Shown here one piece after another: positions 1-7,501 of a DNA stretch of 64,000 bases. The position numbers and the translations under genes were made by a program. The stretch is taken from assembly GCF_050231725.1 (NCBI RefSeq), contig NZ_CP077172.1, positions 620,001 to 684,000 of the forward strand, in the 5' to 3' direction. Numbering within the stretch: position 1 is the first letter of the stretch; each line of letters starts with the position of its first letter. A model generated the notes under the pieces. That model was not told the origin of the DNA. It did no database searches and saw nothing but the letters and a program-made list of their open reading frames with translations. The stretch comes from Fusobacterium nucleatum_L (lineage in GTDB: Bacteria; Fusobacteriota; Fusobacteriia; Fusobacteriales; Fusobacteriaceae).

Positions 1-501
1 ATAAAATCAAGTTCTGATACCTTATAGGCTTTTAAATTACACCATCTTAAATACATTCTATAAAGCATATCAGCCCAGTCACAAGCTTCTGTCCCACCTG
101 CTCCAGAATGAATTGTTATAATGGCATTATTCATATCGTATTCTCCATCAAGTAACAAATTAATTTCAAACTCTTCTATATCAATTTTTAAAGTTTTATG
201 TTTTTCTGAAAGTTCACTCTCAAAAGAGGTTTCTCCAGTTTCAACAAAATCAATCAAAACTTCTTCATCATCAATTTCTGTTGCTAACTTTTCATATCTT
301 GAAACTATATTTTTTTCAAAATTCATGTTTTTTATAATCTCTGAACTTTTTCTTTTATCCGACCAAAAATTATCTTCAAAAGTTAATTTCTCTAATTCCT
401 TTATAGTTGACTTTCTCTTTTCTAAGTCAAAGAGACCTCCTAATATTTTCAGTTTTTTCTTTCATTTCTAAAAATTCTCTTTTAATTTCTAATATATCCA
501 T
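1..501 (-). CDS. prfB: Peptide chain release factor 2, 5' part, programmed +1 frameshift
   Basis: RF2 releases finished peptides at UGA and UAA codons. The gene starts at 501 and runs off the left edge, so only about the first 165 residues are visible. The GGQ and anticodon-like SPF regions lie outside. In the visible part, GAGGTEACDWADMLYRMYLRW-type sequence (the GAGGTEA block and following residues) is typical of RF2. After 24 codons the reading frame meets an in-frame TGA at 427-429. It is preceded by CTT and by an internal AGGAGG (436-441), the standard RF2 autoregulatory shift site. Continuing in the +1 frame gives DLEKRKSTIKELEKL and the rest of domain 1. Low RF2 lets ribosomes pause at UGA and shift, raising RF2. 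Start chosen at the ATG that gives MDILEIKREF. Identity is very likely. Confidence 0.93.
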
Positions 502-516
502 ATTTCTCTCCCATTT

Positions 517-885
517 TTAAAGTATGATGGCCATTGCTGTTGCATATTTTTTAGAATGTGAAATTGAAATTTCAATTTGATAAGTTTCTTTTTTATTTCT
601 TAAAATTTTATCTAATTTTTCTGATACAACAACATAGGGTTTTCCTAAATCATCATTTAATATTTCTAAATCTGTTAAAGAAAACTCTCTAACTCCTGTT
701 CCGATAGCCTTTGAAATAGCTTCCTTTGCAGAGAAAATTCCTGCATAAGTTTCTGTTCTATTTCCTCTTTTTTCAATATTTTCCAACTCTCTTTGAGTAT
801 ATATTTTATTTTTAAACCCTTCTTTTGATATAGCTTTTTCTATTCTTTCAATTTCAATAATATCGTTACCTATTCCTACTATCAT
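517..885 (-). CDS. acpS: Holo-[acyl-carrier-protein] synthase
   Basis: Transfers 4'-phosphopantetheine from CoA to the serine of apo-ACP, activating fatty acid synthesis in the cytosol. The 122-residue length is normal for the short AcpS type. Asp8 in GIGNDIIEIERI and Glu55 in FSAKEAISKA are the expected Mg-binding residues. Its start overlaps the end of the tatD gene by four bases, so the two are probably translationally coupled. It lies just upstream of prfB on the same strand. Confidence 0.95.
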   Translation of the reverse strand: MIVGIGNDIIEIERIEKAISKEGFKNKIYTQRELENIEKRGNRTETYAGIFSAKEAISKAIGTGVREFSLTDLEILNDDLGKPYVVVSEKLDKILRNKKETYQIEISISHSKKYATAMAIIL

Positions 886-1640
886 AACATTTTAAATACC
901 TTTCTTGTATTTTCGTTTGTAATTCTAACTACATCTTCATAACTCATATTTTTAAGCTCCGCCATTTTTTTGACAACTTCTTCTGTGTAAATAGGTTCAT
1001 TTCTTTGTCCTCTATATGGAGTTGGTGCCATATATGGACAATCAGTTTCTATAATTAATTTTTCTATTGGGATTTCTTTTACAACATCAACTAATTTTTT
1101 AGCATTCTTAAAAGTTAAAACTCCACCTATACCTAGATAAAACCTATCTATCATTCTTCTTGCAGTTTCAACAGAGCCAGGATAACAGTGTAAAATTCCT
1201 GTTATATCTGGAAATTCATTTAATATATTAACTGTATCTTCCATAGCTTCTCTTGTGTGAATTACAACAGGTTTATTTACTCTTCTTGCTAATTCTAACT
1301 GTTTTCTAAAAATATCCCATTGTTCCTCTTTTGGTCTTGTCATCCAATGATAGTCTAAACCAATCTCTCCTATTGCTAAAACTTTTGGATTTTTTGCAAG
1401 CTCTTCTAATTTTTTTTCTGCCTCATCACTATAGCCCTCTATTTCATCTGGGTGAAATCCTATTACTGCATAAATAAATGGATATTTATTTGCATACTCT
1501 ACACTTTTTTCACTGCTTTCTAAATCAAAGCCAATATTTACAACAAAATCTAATTTTTCTTCTATTCTTTTAAATACTTCTTCTCTGTCATTATCAAATT
1601 GCTCTAAATTTAAATGAACATGTGAATCTATTATTTTCAT
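882..1640 (-). CDS. tatD: TatD family metal-dependent hydrolase (DNase)
   Basis: Cytosolic TIM-barrel metal hydrolase of the TatD/YcfH family; members have 3'-5' DNase activity, but the exact substrate here is not known. The metal ligands are visible: DSHVH near the N-terminus, Glu in IGEIGLDYHW (about 92), His in VVIHTREA (about 128), His in GILHCYPG (about 151), and Asp in ETDCPYMAP (about 200). The frame is open six codons further to a GTG at 1658. I chose the ATG at 1640 because an AGAGGAAG ribosome site lies just before it and the protein then starts at MKIIDSHVH. It is followed by acpS with a four-base overlap. Confidence 0.93.
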   Translation of the reverse strand: MKIIDSHVHLNLEQFDNDREEVFKRIEEKLDFVVNIGFDLESSEKSVEYANKYPFIYAVIGFHPDEIEGYSDEAEKKLEELAKNPKVLAIGEIGLDYHWMTRPKEEQWDIFRKQLELARRVNKPVVIHTREAMEDTVNILNEFPDITGILHCYPGSVETARRMIDRFYLGIGGVLTFKNAKKLVDVVKEIPIEKLIIETDCPYMAPTPYRGQRNEPIYTEEVVKKMAELKNMSYEDVVRITNENTRKVFKML

Positions 1641-1697
1641 TTTTATTCTTCCTCTCACTTTATTTTCATTTTATTATAACACATATAAATATTTTTT

Positions 1698-2996
1698 TTA
1701 CAAGCAAAAAACTGCATATAAAGGAATACTCTTTATACCATTTTCAAATCCAAATTTTTTGCTAGAAATTCTTATACTATATTCAGGCTTATATTTTTTT
1801 ATATAAGTATCAAGACTTTTAGAACGAGTATTATTTGAAGACTTTACTTCTATTGGAATTATTTTTCCATCTTTTATTATAATAAAATCAATTTCTGCCG
1901 TTCCTTTATCATTTTTCCAAAAATATTGAGTGTATAAATTTATATTTAAATGTATATTAACATAATTTTCTATCATTCCACCTTTAAACTCATTTAGCTC
2001 ATCTGATAAATATAGTATATCATCAGGAACTATCTCTTTTTTTGCACATAGAAGCCCTACATCAGAAATGTAAATTTTAAATGAATCTATATTTTTAAAA
2101 TTTTCTAAAGGTTTTTGAATATTATCAAGACAATATATTTTAGAAGTTATTCCAGATAAATTAAGCCATTCTATTGCGTTCTCAAATTCAGAAGCTCTTC
2201 CACCTGTTTTTACTAATTTATATTGAAAACGAGTATTCTGTCTTGAAAGCTGAACTGTAATATTATCATAGACTAATCTTGTTTTTTTTATTTCATTACT
2301 TGTATTATACTTACTCATATCATTTAGATATGAAAGCAGAATCATATCTTGTGTATGTCTAATTAAAGTATAATTTTGTGTTTCTTTAAATTTACTAACA
2401 CATTCTGGCATACCTCCAATAATTAAATATTTTCTATAATATTCCATGGCAACATCATGTAAAACACTAGGTAGAGGAATATTTTTATTAAAAGATTTTT
2501 TTATCTCTTTAATTAAATTTTCTTCTTTCATTGCCAATAAAAATTCTTCCATATCCATAGGGTAAAGAGTTTTTATGTCCACTTTCCCAACTGGAAATGA
2601 AAACTTTTCTCTATTGACAGCAAGTCCTAATAAACTTCCAGCCACAATTATATGGTACTCTGGTGCTTGTTCATAAAAATATTTAAGTGCTGACAAAGCT
2701 CTTTCACATAGTTGGATTTCATCAAAAAAAATTAAAGTTTTTTCTTTTACAATAGTTTGCTCAGCTAATCTTGAAAGAATAGGAAGCAAATAATCTGGCT
2801 CTATATTTTCTTCAAAAGTTTCTTTTAATTTTGGATTAGTCTCAAAATTAAAATATACGACATTTTCATATTCATTTTTTCCAAAATTTAAAATGGCATA
2901 AGTTTTTCCAACTTGTCTTGCTCCTTGTAATATCAATGGTTTTCTATATAAATTATTTTTCCACTCTTTTAAATATTCAAAGATTTTTCTATACAT
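1698..2996 (-). CDS. AAA ATPase with DUF4143 C-terminal domain
   Basis: Member of the widespread AAA_14/DUF4143 family of bacterial ATPases, whose cellular role is unknown. The P-loop GARQVGKT is near residue 28 and Walker B LIFFDEIQ near 90. The middle region (about 200-340) matches the DUF4143 part. The C-terminal end carries EIDFIIIKDGKIIPIEVK, the core of a PD-(D/E)XK nuclease-like fold usual in this family. The length of 432 residues is normal. It is a single-gene unit with its own AT-rich upstream region containing TGTAAA/TTTACA inverted repeats. In other genomes such genes are often accessory and mobile, which is family knowledge rather than something seen here. Confidence 0.85.
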   Translation of the reverse strand: MYRKIFEYLKEWKNNLYRKPLILQGARQVGKTYAILNFGKNEYENVVYFNFETNPKLKETFEENIEPDYLLPILSRLAEQTIVKEKTLIFFDEIQLCERALSALKYFYEQAPEYHIIVAGSLLGLAVNREKFSFPVGKVDIKTLYPMDMEEFLLAMKEENLIKEIKKSFNKNIPLPSVLHDVAMEYYRKYLIIGGMPECVSKFKETQNYTLIRHTQDMILLSYLNDMSKYNTSNEIKKTRLVYDNITVQLSRQNTRFQYKLVKTGGRASEFENAIEWLNLSGITSKIYCLDNIQKPLENFKNIDSFKIYISDVGLLCAKKEIVPDDILYLSDELNEFKGGMIENYVNIHLNINLYTQYFWKNDKGTAEIDFIIIKDGKIIPIEVKSSNNTRSKSLDTYIKKYKPEYSIRISSKKFGFENGIKSIPLYAVFCL

Positions 2997-3042
2997 ATCT
3001 TCACCTCTTTTTAAGAGTATTATACCACTTTTTGGAAAAAAA

Positions 3043-3088
3043 TGTAAATTTTAATATAAAATTTACACTAAAAAATGTAAATTTTACA
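3043..3088. repeat. Operator-like inverted and direct repeats upstream of the DUF4143 ATPase gene
   Basis: Arms TGTAAATTTTA (3043-3053) and TAAAATTTACA (3057-3067) form an inverted repeat with a 3-base centre. A second copy of TGTAAATTTTA follows at 3076-3086, itself part of a TGTAAA-T-TTTACA palindrome (3076-3088). The 17-mer preceding and including it occurs twice (3037-3053 and 3070-3086). The location directly before the ATPase start fits a regulator binding site, but the region is very AT-rich and no regulator is known. Confidence 0.4.
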
Positions 3089-3126
3089 AAAAAGGATTAG
3101 CTTCTATTTTGTAGAAATTAATCCTT
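3088..3126 (-). terminator. Intrinsic terminator of the 3.2-11.3 kb operon
   Basis: On the minus strand AAGGATTA (3126-3119) pairs with TAATCCTT (3099-3092), with an inner TTTCTA/TAGAAG extension, followed by a run of T. It lies after the ABM-domain gene and ends the long operon. Confidence 0.8.
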
Positions 3127-3131
3127 AGTAA

Positions 3132-3221
3132 TTAATCTATTGTATCTTCATTTATAAAATCTAAATCATATTCAATAAGTTCTTCTAAATATTTTCCAGC
3201 TCTACTGATTAATATAATCTT
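3132..3221 (-). pseudogene. Possible C-terminal gene remnant between ABM gene and terminator
   Basis: Between the ABM-domain gene stop and the terminator, one minus-strand frame is open for about 29 codons and ends SRAGKYLEELIEYDLDFINE plus four more residues and a stop at 3132-3134. It has no start codon or ribosome site and begins after a stop at 3222-3224. The peptide has protein-like composition (acidic, hydrophobic spacing) and may be the tail of a lost or frameshifted gene. It could equally be chance in AT-rich DNA. Confidence 0.25.
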
Positions 3222-3913
3222 TTATAGTTTAAACCACCTTTATTTATTAATTTTAAAGGTTGTAATTCATATCTCTTTTGTTCAACTATAATATCTTTTG
3301 TTTGTGTAATATAGTTTTTAAAATAGTCAGAAGCTCTATGATTCAAATAAGAATCTATATCAGAATAAACTTCAAAAAGGCACCATTTATTAGGATTTCT
3401 TCTATCAGTTCCTACATAAATAAGTAAATTTCCATTTTCACTAAAAGTTGTCTCAGCTTTCTTTTTAATAATTTCAGTAAATTCTTTGTTATTCTCAGCT
3501 TTAACATCTATTACTGTATACACAATAAAGATATCATCATTCTGCTCAATTTTTTTATCTTTTGCCATTTGGACTTCTATTTCTGTATTATTCAAATTTC
3601 CTTCTGCTATTTGTGAAATTCCTACCTTAAATTCTTGACTAATTTCATTTTTTGTATGAGCTGCAAAAGATAGATAGTCACTATAAACTTCAAATATATA
3701 TGAAGTCATTTTATCTCTCTCATCTGTTGTTGCAAAAAGTCCTAAAACTCCTTCTTCAGTTAATAGAGTTTTATTAATATAATTTTCTGTTATAGTTTTA
3801 TACGAGGCTTCTTTATCTTTTTTTATTTCAAAATCATAAACATTTAATGTAGGTAATGAATATAGACTAACTGATGTAAGTATTCCAAAAACTATTATCA
3901 ATTTTTTTAACAT
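3209..3913 (-). CDS. Exported protein with two antibiotic-biosynthesis-monooxygenase-like (ABM) domains
   Basis: A 234-residue protein with an N-terminal signal peptide (MLKKLIIVFGILTSVSLYS, probable cleavage near residue 19-20). Two similar halves follow, each with the ABM ferredoxin-like pattern: a strand, a helix, and a FEVYSD motif (residues about 73 and 180). Both halves carry a THTKNE/NHRASDYFK-type segment after it. Related cytosolic proteins are quinol monooxygenases or heme-degrading enzymes. A periplasmic tandem form has no assigned reaction. It is the last gene of the ABC operon, separated from the ATPase gene by a 14-bp-arm inverted repeat. A link to heme or iron handling is inference from this context only. 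Confidence 0.75.
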   Translation of the reverse strand: MLKKLIIVFGILTSVSLYSLPTLNVYDFEIKKDKEASYKTITENYINKTLLTEEGVLGLFATTDERDKMTSYIFEVYSDYLSFAAHTKNEISQEFKVGISQIAEGNLNNTEIEVQMAKDKKIEQNDDIFIVYTVIDVKAENNKEFTEIIKKKAETTFSENGNLLIYVGTDRRNPNKWCLFEVYSDIDSYLNHRASDYFKNYITQTKDIIVEQKRYELQPLKLINKGGLNYKRLY

Positions 3914-3925
3914 GTTGCCCCTCCA

Positions 3926-3966
3926 ATTTGTAATATAATTAATTTTACATTGATTATATTACAAAT
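3926..3966. repeat. Perfect inverted repeat, 14-bp arms
   Basis: ATTTGTAATATAAT at 3926-3939 is exactly repeated in inverted orientation at 3953-3966, with a 13-base loop. The right arm overlaps the stop codon of the upstream ABC ATPase gene, and the left arm ends just before the ribosome site (GGAGGGG) of the ABM gene. There is no T run, so it is more likely an mRNA processing or attenuation hairpin, or an operator, than an ordinary terminator. Confidence 0.6.
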
Positions 3967-4630
3967 TCTTTCCTTCTGTCAACACTCCTTCTGACATAGT
4001 ATAGACTTTCTTTCCATATTTCAGAGTGTCTAATTCATGAGTTACTATTAAAATAGTCGTTCCTTTTTCATTTATTTTTTTTAATAAATCCATAACTTCC
4101 TTAGTTGCTTCTATATCCAAATCAGAAGTTGGTTCATCTGCAATAAGTATTTTAGGCTCTGTCATTAAAGCTCTCGCAATTATGATTCTTCTTAGTTCTC
4201 CACCTGATAATTCTTTTGGATAAGATTTTGCTAAATGTTCCAAACCTAATTCATTTAAAAAATATCTAGCTTTACCTTCTGAATCTCCATCTTTTTCATA
4301 CATATCATAAGGTAATCTGATATTTTCTAAAATATTCAAATACCCTAAAAGTGCAGGTGATTGAGGAATAAAACCAATATTCTTATTCCTAAACTTTGAT
4401 TTTTCTTCATCACTTAATTCTAAATAATTAGTTCCATCTAATAAAAGAGTTCCATTATCAGCTGATAAAAGCCCTGCAACAATATTTAATAGTGTTGATT
4501 TTCCACTTCCACTTCTTCCAATTATATGAACAAAATCTCCATCCAAAATATTTAAATTTACATTTTTAACTGCAAAAAAATCTTTTCCTTGTCTGTTGTA
4601 AGTCTTAGATATATTTTTTATTTCTAACAT
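3959..4630 (-). CDS. ABC transporter ATP-binding protein, LolD/MacB type
   Basis: Cytosolic ATPase subunit that powers the adjacent FtsX-like permease. Walker A GRSGSGKST is near residue 38, the signature LSGGE near 141, and Walker B ILIADEPTSDLD near 160. The 223-residue length and the TSDLD wording match the LolD/MacB/FtsE group. The ribosome site AGGAGGAAC lies just before the ATG, eight bases after the permease stop. It pairs with the permease at 4639-5844, while a second ATPase (6806-7498) serves the two permeases further upstream in the operon. The substrate is not evident. Confidence 0.9.
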   Translation of the reverse strand: MLEIKNISKTYNRQGKDFFAVKNVNLNILDGDFVHIIGRSGSGKSTLLNIVAGLLSADNGTLLLDGTNYLELSDEEKSKFRNKNIGFIPQSPALLGYLNILENIRLPYDMYEKDGDSEGKARYFLNELGLEHLAKSYPKELSGGELRRIIIARALMTEPKILIADEPTSDLDIEATKEVMDLLKKINEKGTTILIVTHELDTLKYGKKVYTMSEGVLTEGKNL

Positions 4631-4638
4631 AGTTCCTC

Positions 4639-5844
4639 CTACATTTCTTCTCTTAAACTCAAGTAACTATCTTTATCAGTTAGTTTTTTTATAACTCTAA
4701 CTATTGAAAGAGAACCTATAATTATACCTAAAACAAAACTTAAAATAAATATTCCTATGTATTGCAACAAGCTTGGAGATAAAAATGGCATTGAGAACTT
4801 TGATGCTATCAAAGGTAGTTGTGCTACTGATAAAATTATACCTAAGAAACTTCCAATCCCTGCTCCCCATAATGAGAGTATCACTGCTTCTTTTAAAATA
4901 ATTTCTCTTAACATTTTTTTAGAAGCACCTAACACTCTTAAAACTGCCATTTCTTTTTTTCTTTCATTGAATATTGCTGTAAAACTGATACTTAAAATAA
5001 CAATTGATAATATCCAAATAGCTACAACCAAAGTTAAAATACTTGTAGACAATACTTTTAAATTAGAAGATATAGAATTTACAAATTTTTTACTAAACAT
5101 TGCAAAAATACCTTCTTTTGATAGTTCTTTAGATATTTTAGAGGCTAATTTTACAGAGTCTACTCCTGGTTTAGCCTTTATCATAACAGATGAGATTACA
5201 TCTTCTTCTGCTACTTTATTAGCAGTTATTCTTTCTGAAGCTTTTGCTAATTGTTTTGCAGTATTTTGATTAACGAAAACAGTTGCATCAAAACCTATTC
5301 CTGTTTGTTTCAATCTTCCTACAATTTTTAATTCCTCATTAAAAAAATGTATTGTTTCTCCCTTTTCTCCAACAACATGACTACCTACAATAGCCTCTCC
5401 ATCATTTAATTCCTTATCTATATTGTGAGTTATCCAAGGATAGATTAAAAAATCTGTATCTATGTCTATTCCTATAATTTGAACAGGATAAGAACAGCAA
5501 GAAGCTGAAAGGGTAGCCACATAAATTTGTGGGGTCATTTTTTCAATTCCATCAAACTTCTTTAATTTGTCAATAGTATCTGCTGGTAAGTAGAAAGTTG
5601 AAGGTTCTCCTTTTAAAAGAACACTTTCAATTTCTGCCTTATAACCTGCTGGAACAACTATCACATCTGCTCCTAACCTATCTGATAAGCTTTCTAGTCC
5701 TCTACTTAAACTAAGAGAGAACATTGAACCCATATATACTATAAGACTGAATAAAGCAACTAATAATATCATACAAGTACTTCTTGTCTTTTTCTGTCTT
5801 ATATTTTCCATTGCTAAGCTATTAGCGTCTATTCTTTTACTCAT
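4639..5844 (-). CDS. FtsX/MacB-like ABC transporter permease
   Basis: Inner-membrane permease of 401 residues. One transmembrane helix lies near residues 24-48, a large extracytoplasmic domain covers roughly 50-260, and three helices lie near 265-385: the standard MacB/FtsX layout. The extracytoplasmic part contains a Cys pair (SASCCSYPVQ, about 110), which could bind metal or form a disulfide. That Cys pair is not seen in the two sister permeases of this operon. It follows the DUF4418 gene by three bases and precedes its ATPase. Substrate unknown; iron or metal-related export or import is suggested only by operon content. Confidence 0.88.
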   Translation of the reverse strand: MSKRIDANSLAMENIRQKKTRSTCMILLVALFSLIVYMGSMFSLSLSRGLESLSDRLGADVIVVPAGYKAEIESVLLKGEPSTFYLPADTIDKLKKFDGIEKMTPQIYVATLSASCCSYPVQIIGIDIDTDFLIYPWITHNIDKELNDGEAIVGSHVVGEKGETIHFFNEELKIVGRLKQTGIGFDATVFVNQNTAKQLAKASERITANKVAEEDVISSVMIKAKPGVDSVKLASKISKELSKEGIFAMFSKKFVNSISSNLKVLSTSILTLVVAIWILSIVILSISFTAIFNERKKEMAVLRVLGASKKMLREIILKEAVILSLWGAGIGSFLGIILSVAQLPLIASKFSMPFLSPSLLQYIGIFILSFVLGIIIGSLSIVRVIKKLTDKDSYLSLREEM

Positions 5845-5847
5845 ATT

Positions 5848-6285
5848 CTAGTCTTCCTTCTTTAAAAAAGTAGAGATTAAGCTAAATATCATTAAAATCC
5901 CTATTACAACTGCTATCCCAGTAGATATTTCAAAAGTATGATGTACATGACAATGCATTGTATCCATTTTACAAACTCCAAATGGTTTTCCCATTTCATT
6001 ATGAAGACCTGACACTCCATTAGGTATCATATATATATATGCAGACATAACTATAATAGCCACACTTCCCAATATCTTAACTATTTTTATCTTTGAAAGT
6101 ACAATCATTAATAGAGTTATAATAAATATTGCCCCTGCTAATTTCATTACCATATTACCACTAAAATAACAAGCCATATGTGATCCATCTTCCTTTGGTC
6201 CACAAACAGGAGCTATATATTTAGGAACTAAAAATAATATTACTGATAAAATTAGAGCTAATTTTTCTAATATGTTTTTTTTCAT
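5848..6285 (-). CDS. DUF4418 family membrane protein
   Basis: A 145-residue protein with about four transmembrane helices (near 8-26, 47-64, 68-88 and 120-142). It resembles DUF4418 proteins of unknown function. The loops facing outward are rich in possible metal ligands: CGPKEDGSHMACYF (residues 28-41) and CKMDTMHCHVHH (about 105-116). It sits between the FMN-binding lipoprotein gene and a permease gene, nearly touching the latter. The Cys/His content and the company of iron-uptake-like proteins suggest metal binding, which is inference. Confidence 0.7.
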   Translation of the reverse strand: MKKNILEKLALILSVILFLVPKYIAPVCGPKEDGSHMACYFSGNMVMKLAGAIFIITLLMIVLSKIKIVKILGSVAIIVMSAYIYMIPNGVSGLHNEMGKPFGVCKMDTMHCHVHHTFEISTGIAVVIGILMIFSLISTFLKKED

Positions 6286-6369
6286 TTAAAATCTTCCCTT
6301 CTGTATCTAAAATTATTTCTAATCATTTCCTCTACCTTAGCTTAACTTCCTTACTATATGTTATTTTTA

Positions 6370-6792
6370 TTATTTCTTTGCTTTTTCTAATGCATCCCAT
6401 ACTGCTTCTTTAAATTCTTTATTAGAAACAGTTGCTCCAGATATTGCATCAACTTGTTCTGGATCTTGTACTTCAACTAATTTATCAGCATATTGTGAGA
6501 AACCTTGAACAGCTATTTGAGCTTTTTGATATTTATCGTCTCCTGCTTGTTTTCCATATTCCTCACCTTTTATATCACCTTTTCCATCTTTAAATTCTGC
6601 TGTACAAGCTACAATTTTCCCATCTTGTATTGTAATAATAACATCAGCAGAATCTTTATGGTCTTTATCATCTGATTCATAGTGTCCTTGATATTCACCA
6701 TCATTAAATGACATCTTAGAGAAATCTTTTTTACCACAAGCTGTTAATAAAGATAACGCTACTATCATTCCAACTAATAAATATTTTTTCAT
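6370..6792 (-). CDS. FMN-binding domain lipoprotein
   Basis: A 140-residue lipoprotein: signal MKKYLLVGMIVALSLLTAC with the lipobox LTAC and lipidated Cys19. The rest is one FMN-binding domain. The motif DAISGATVSNKEF near residue 120 is the site where ApbE-type flavin transferases attach FMN to threonine (S-G-A-T). It therefore probably carries covalent flavin and moves electrons on the outer face of the inner membrane. Its place within an operon with DUF2318, FtsX permeases and ATPases fits reduction of a metal substrate before transport, an inference. The small ribosome site GGAGGG lies just before the ATG. Confidence 0.85.
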   Translation of the reverse strand: MKKYLLVGMIVALSLLTACGKKDFSKMSFNDGEYQGHYESDDKDHKDSADVIITIQDGKIVACTAEFKDGKGDIKGEEYGKQAGDDKYQKAQIAVQGFSQYADKLVEVQDPEQVDAISGATVSNKEFKEAVWDALEKAKK

Positions 6793-6805
6793 TTTACCCT
6801 CCTAT

Positions 6806-7498
6806 CTATTTCTTCTTTCCATATTGTTTTTGATCTATTACATCAACAATTTTACCATAGTCTAATATTATTTTTCTCTCTGCCACATCTCCAACTTCTA
6901 AATCATGAGTTACAACAATAATTGTTGAACCTTCTTTATGAAGTTGTGTAAGTATATCTATAACAATTTTTTCATTTACTTCATCAAGGTTTCCTGTTGG
7001 CTCATCTGCAAGTATTATTTCAGGGCTATTAATTAAAGCTCTTGCTATACATACTCTTTGTTGTTCTCCACCAGAAAGTTGACTAGGTAAATGTTTTGCT
7101 CTGTCTTTTAATCCAACTCTTTCAAGAGCTTGTAATGCTTCTTTTTCATCTGGAATACTGTGATAATATTGAGCAACCATTACATTTTCAAGAGCAGTTA
7201 GATAAGGAATTAAATGAAATTGTTGAAATATTAATCCAATTTTTTCTCTTCTTATTCTTGTTAAAGAATTTTGACTTTCTTTTGTAATATCTTGTCCATC
7301 TAGAATTACTTCACCAATACTTGGTTTATCCATGCACCCTATAATATTCATTATAGTTGATTTTCCTGAACCAGATGAACCCATTATTGCAACCCATTCA
7401 CCTTTTCTTACTTCAAAATTTACTTCTTTTAAAGCATGTAAATCACCGTATATCTTAGAAACATTTCTTACTTCCAATAAAACTTCACGATTATCCAT
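6806..7498 (-). CDS. ABC transporter ATP-binding protein, LolD/MacB type
   Basis: Cytosolic ATPase of 230 residues. Walker A GSSGSGKST is near residue 39, Q-loop QQFHLIPYLT near 92, signature LSGGEQQR near 142, and Walker B IILADEPTGNLD near 163. This is the MacB/LolD form that works with FtsX-like permeases. It follows the permease at 7502-8704 by three bases and precedes the FMN-binding lipoprotein gene, so it very probably energises the two upstream permeases as a heterodimer. In Campylobacter-type p19 clusters the ATPase has the same relative position. Confidence 0.9.
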   Translation of the reverse strand: MDNREVLLEVRNVSKIYGDLHALKEVNFEVRKGEWVAIMGSSGSGKSTIMNIIGCMDKPSIGEVILDGQDITKESQNSLTRIRREKIGLIFQQFHLIPYLTALENVMVAQYYHSIPDEKEALQALERVGLKDRAKHLPSQLSGGEQQRVCIARALINSPEIILADEPTGNLDEVNEKIVIDILTQLHKEGSTIIVVTHDLEVGDVAERKIILDYGKIVDVIDQKQYGKKK

Positions 7499-7501
7499 AT
7501 T

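Noticed and set aside
121..471. 116-codon plus-strand frame
   Set aside because: Antisense to prfB; the minus strand reads as RF2 after the frameshift site.
4757..5269. 170-codon plus-strand frame
   Set aside because: It is antisense to the FtsX-like permease gene, has no ribosome site and shows no recognisable domain.
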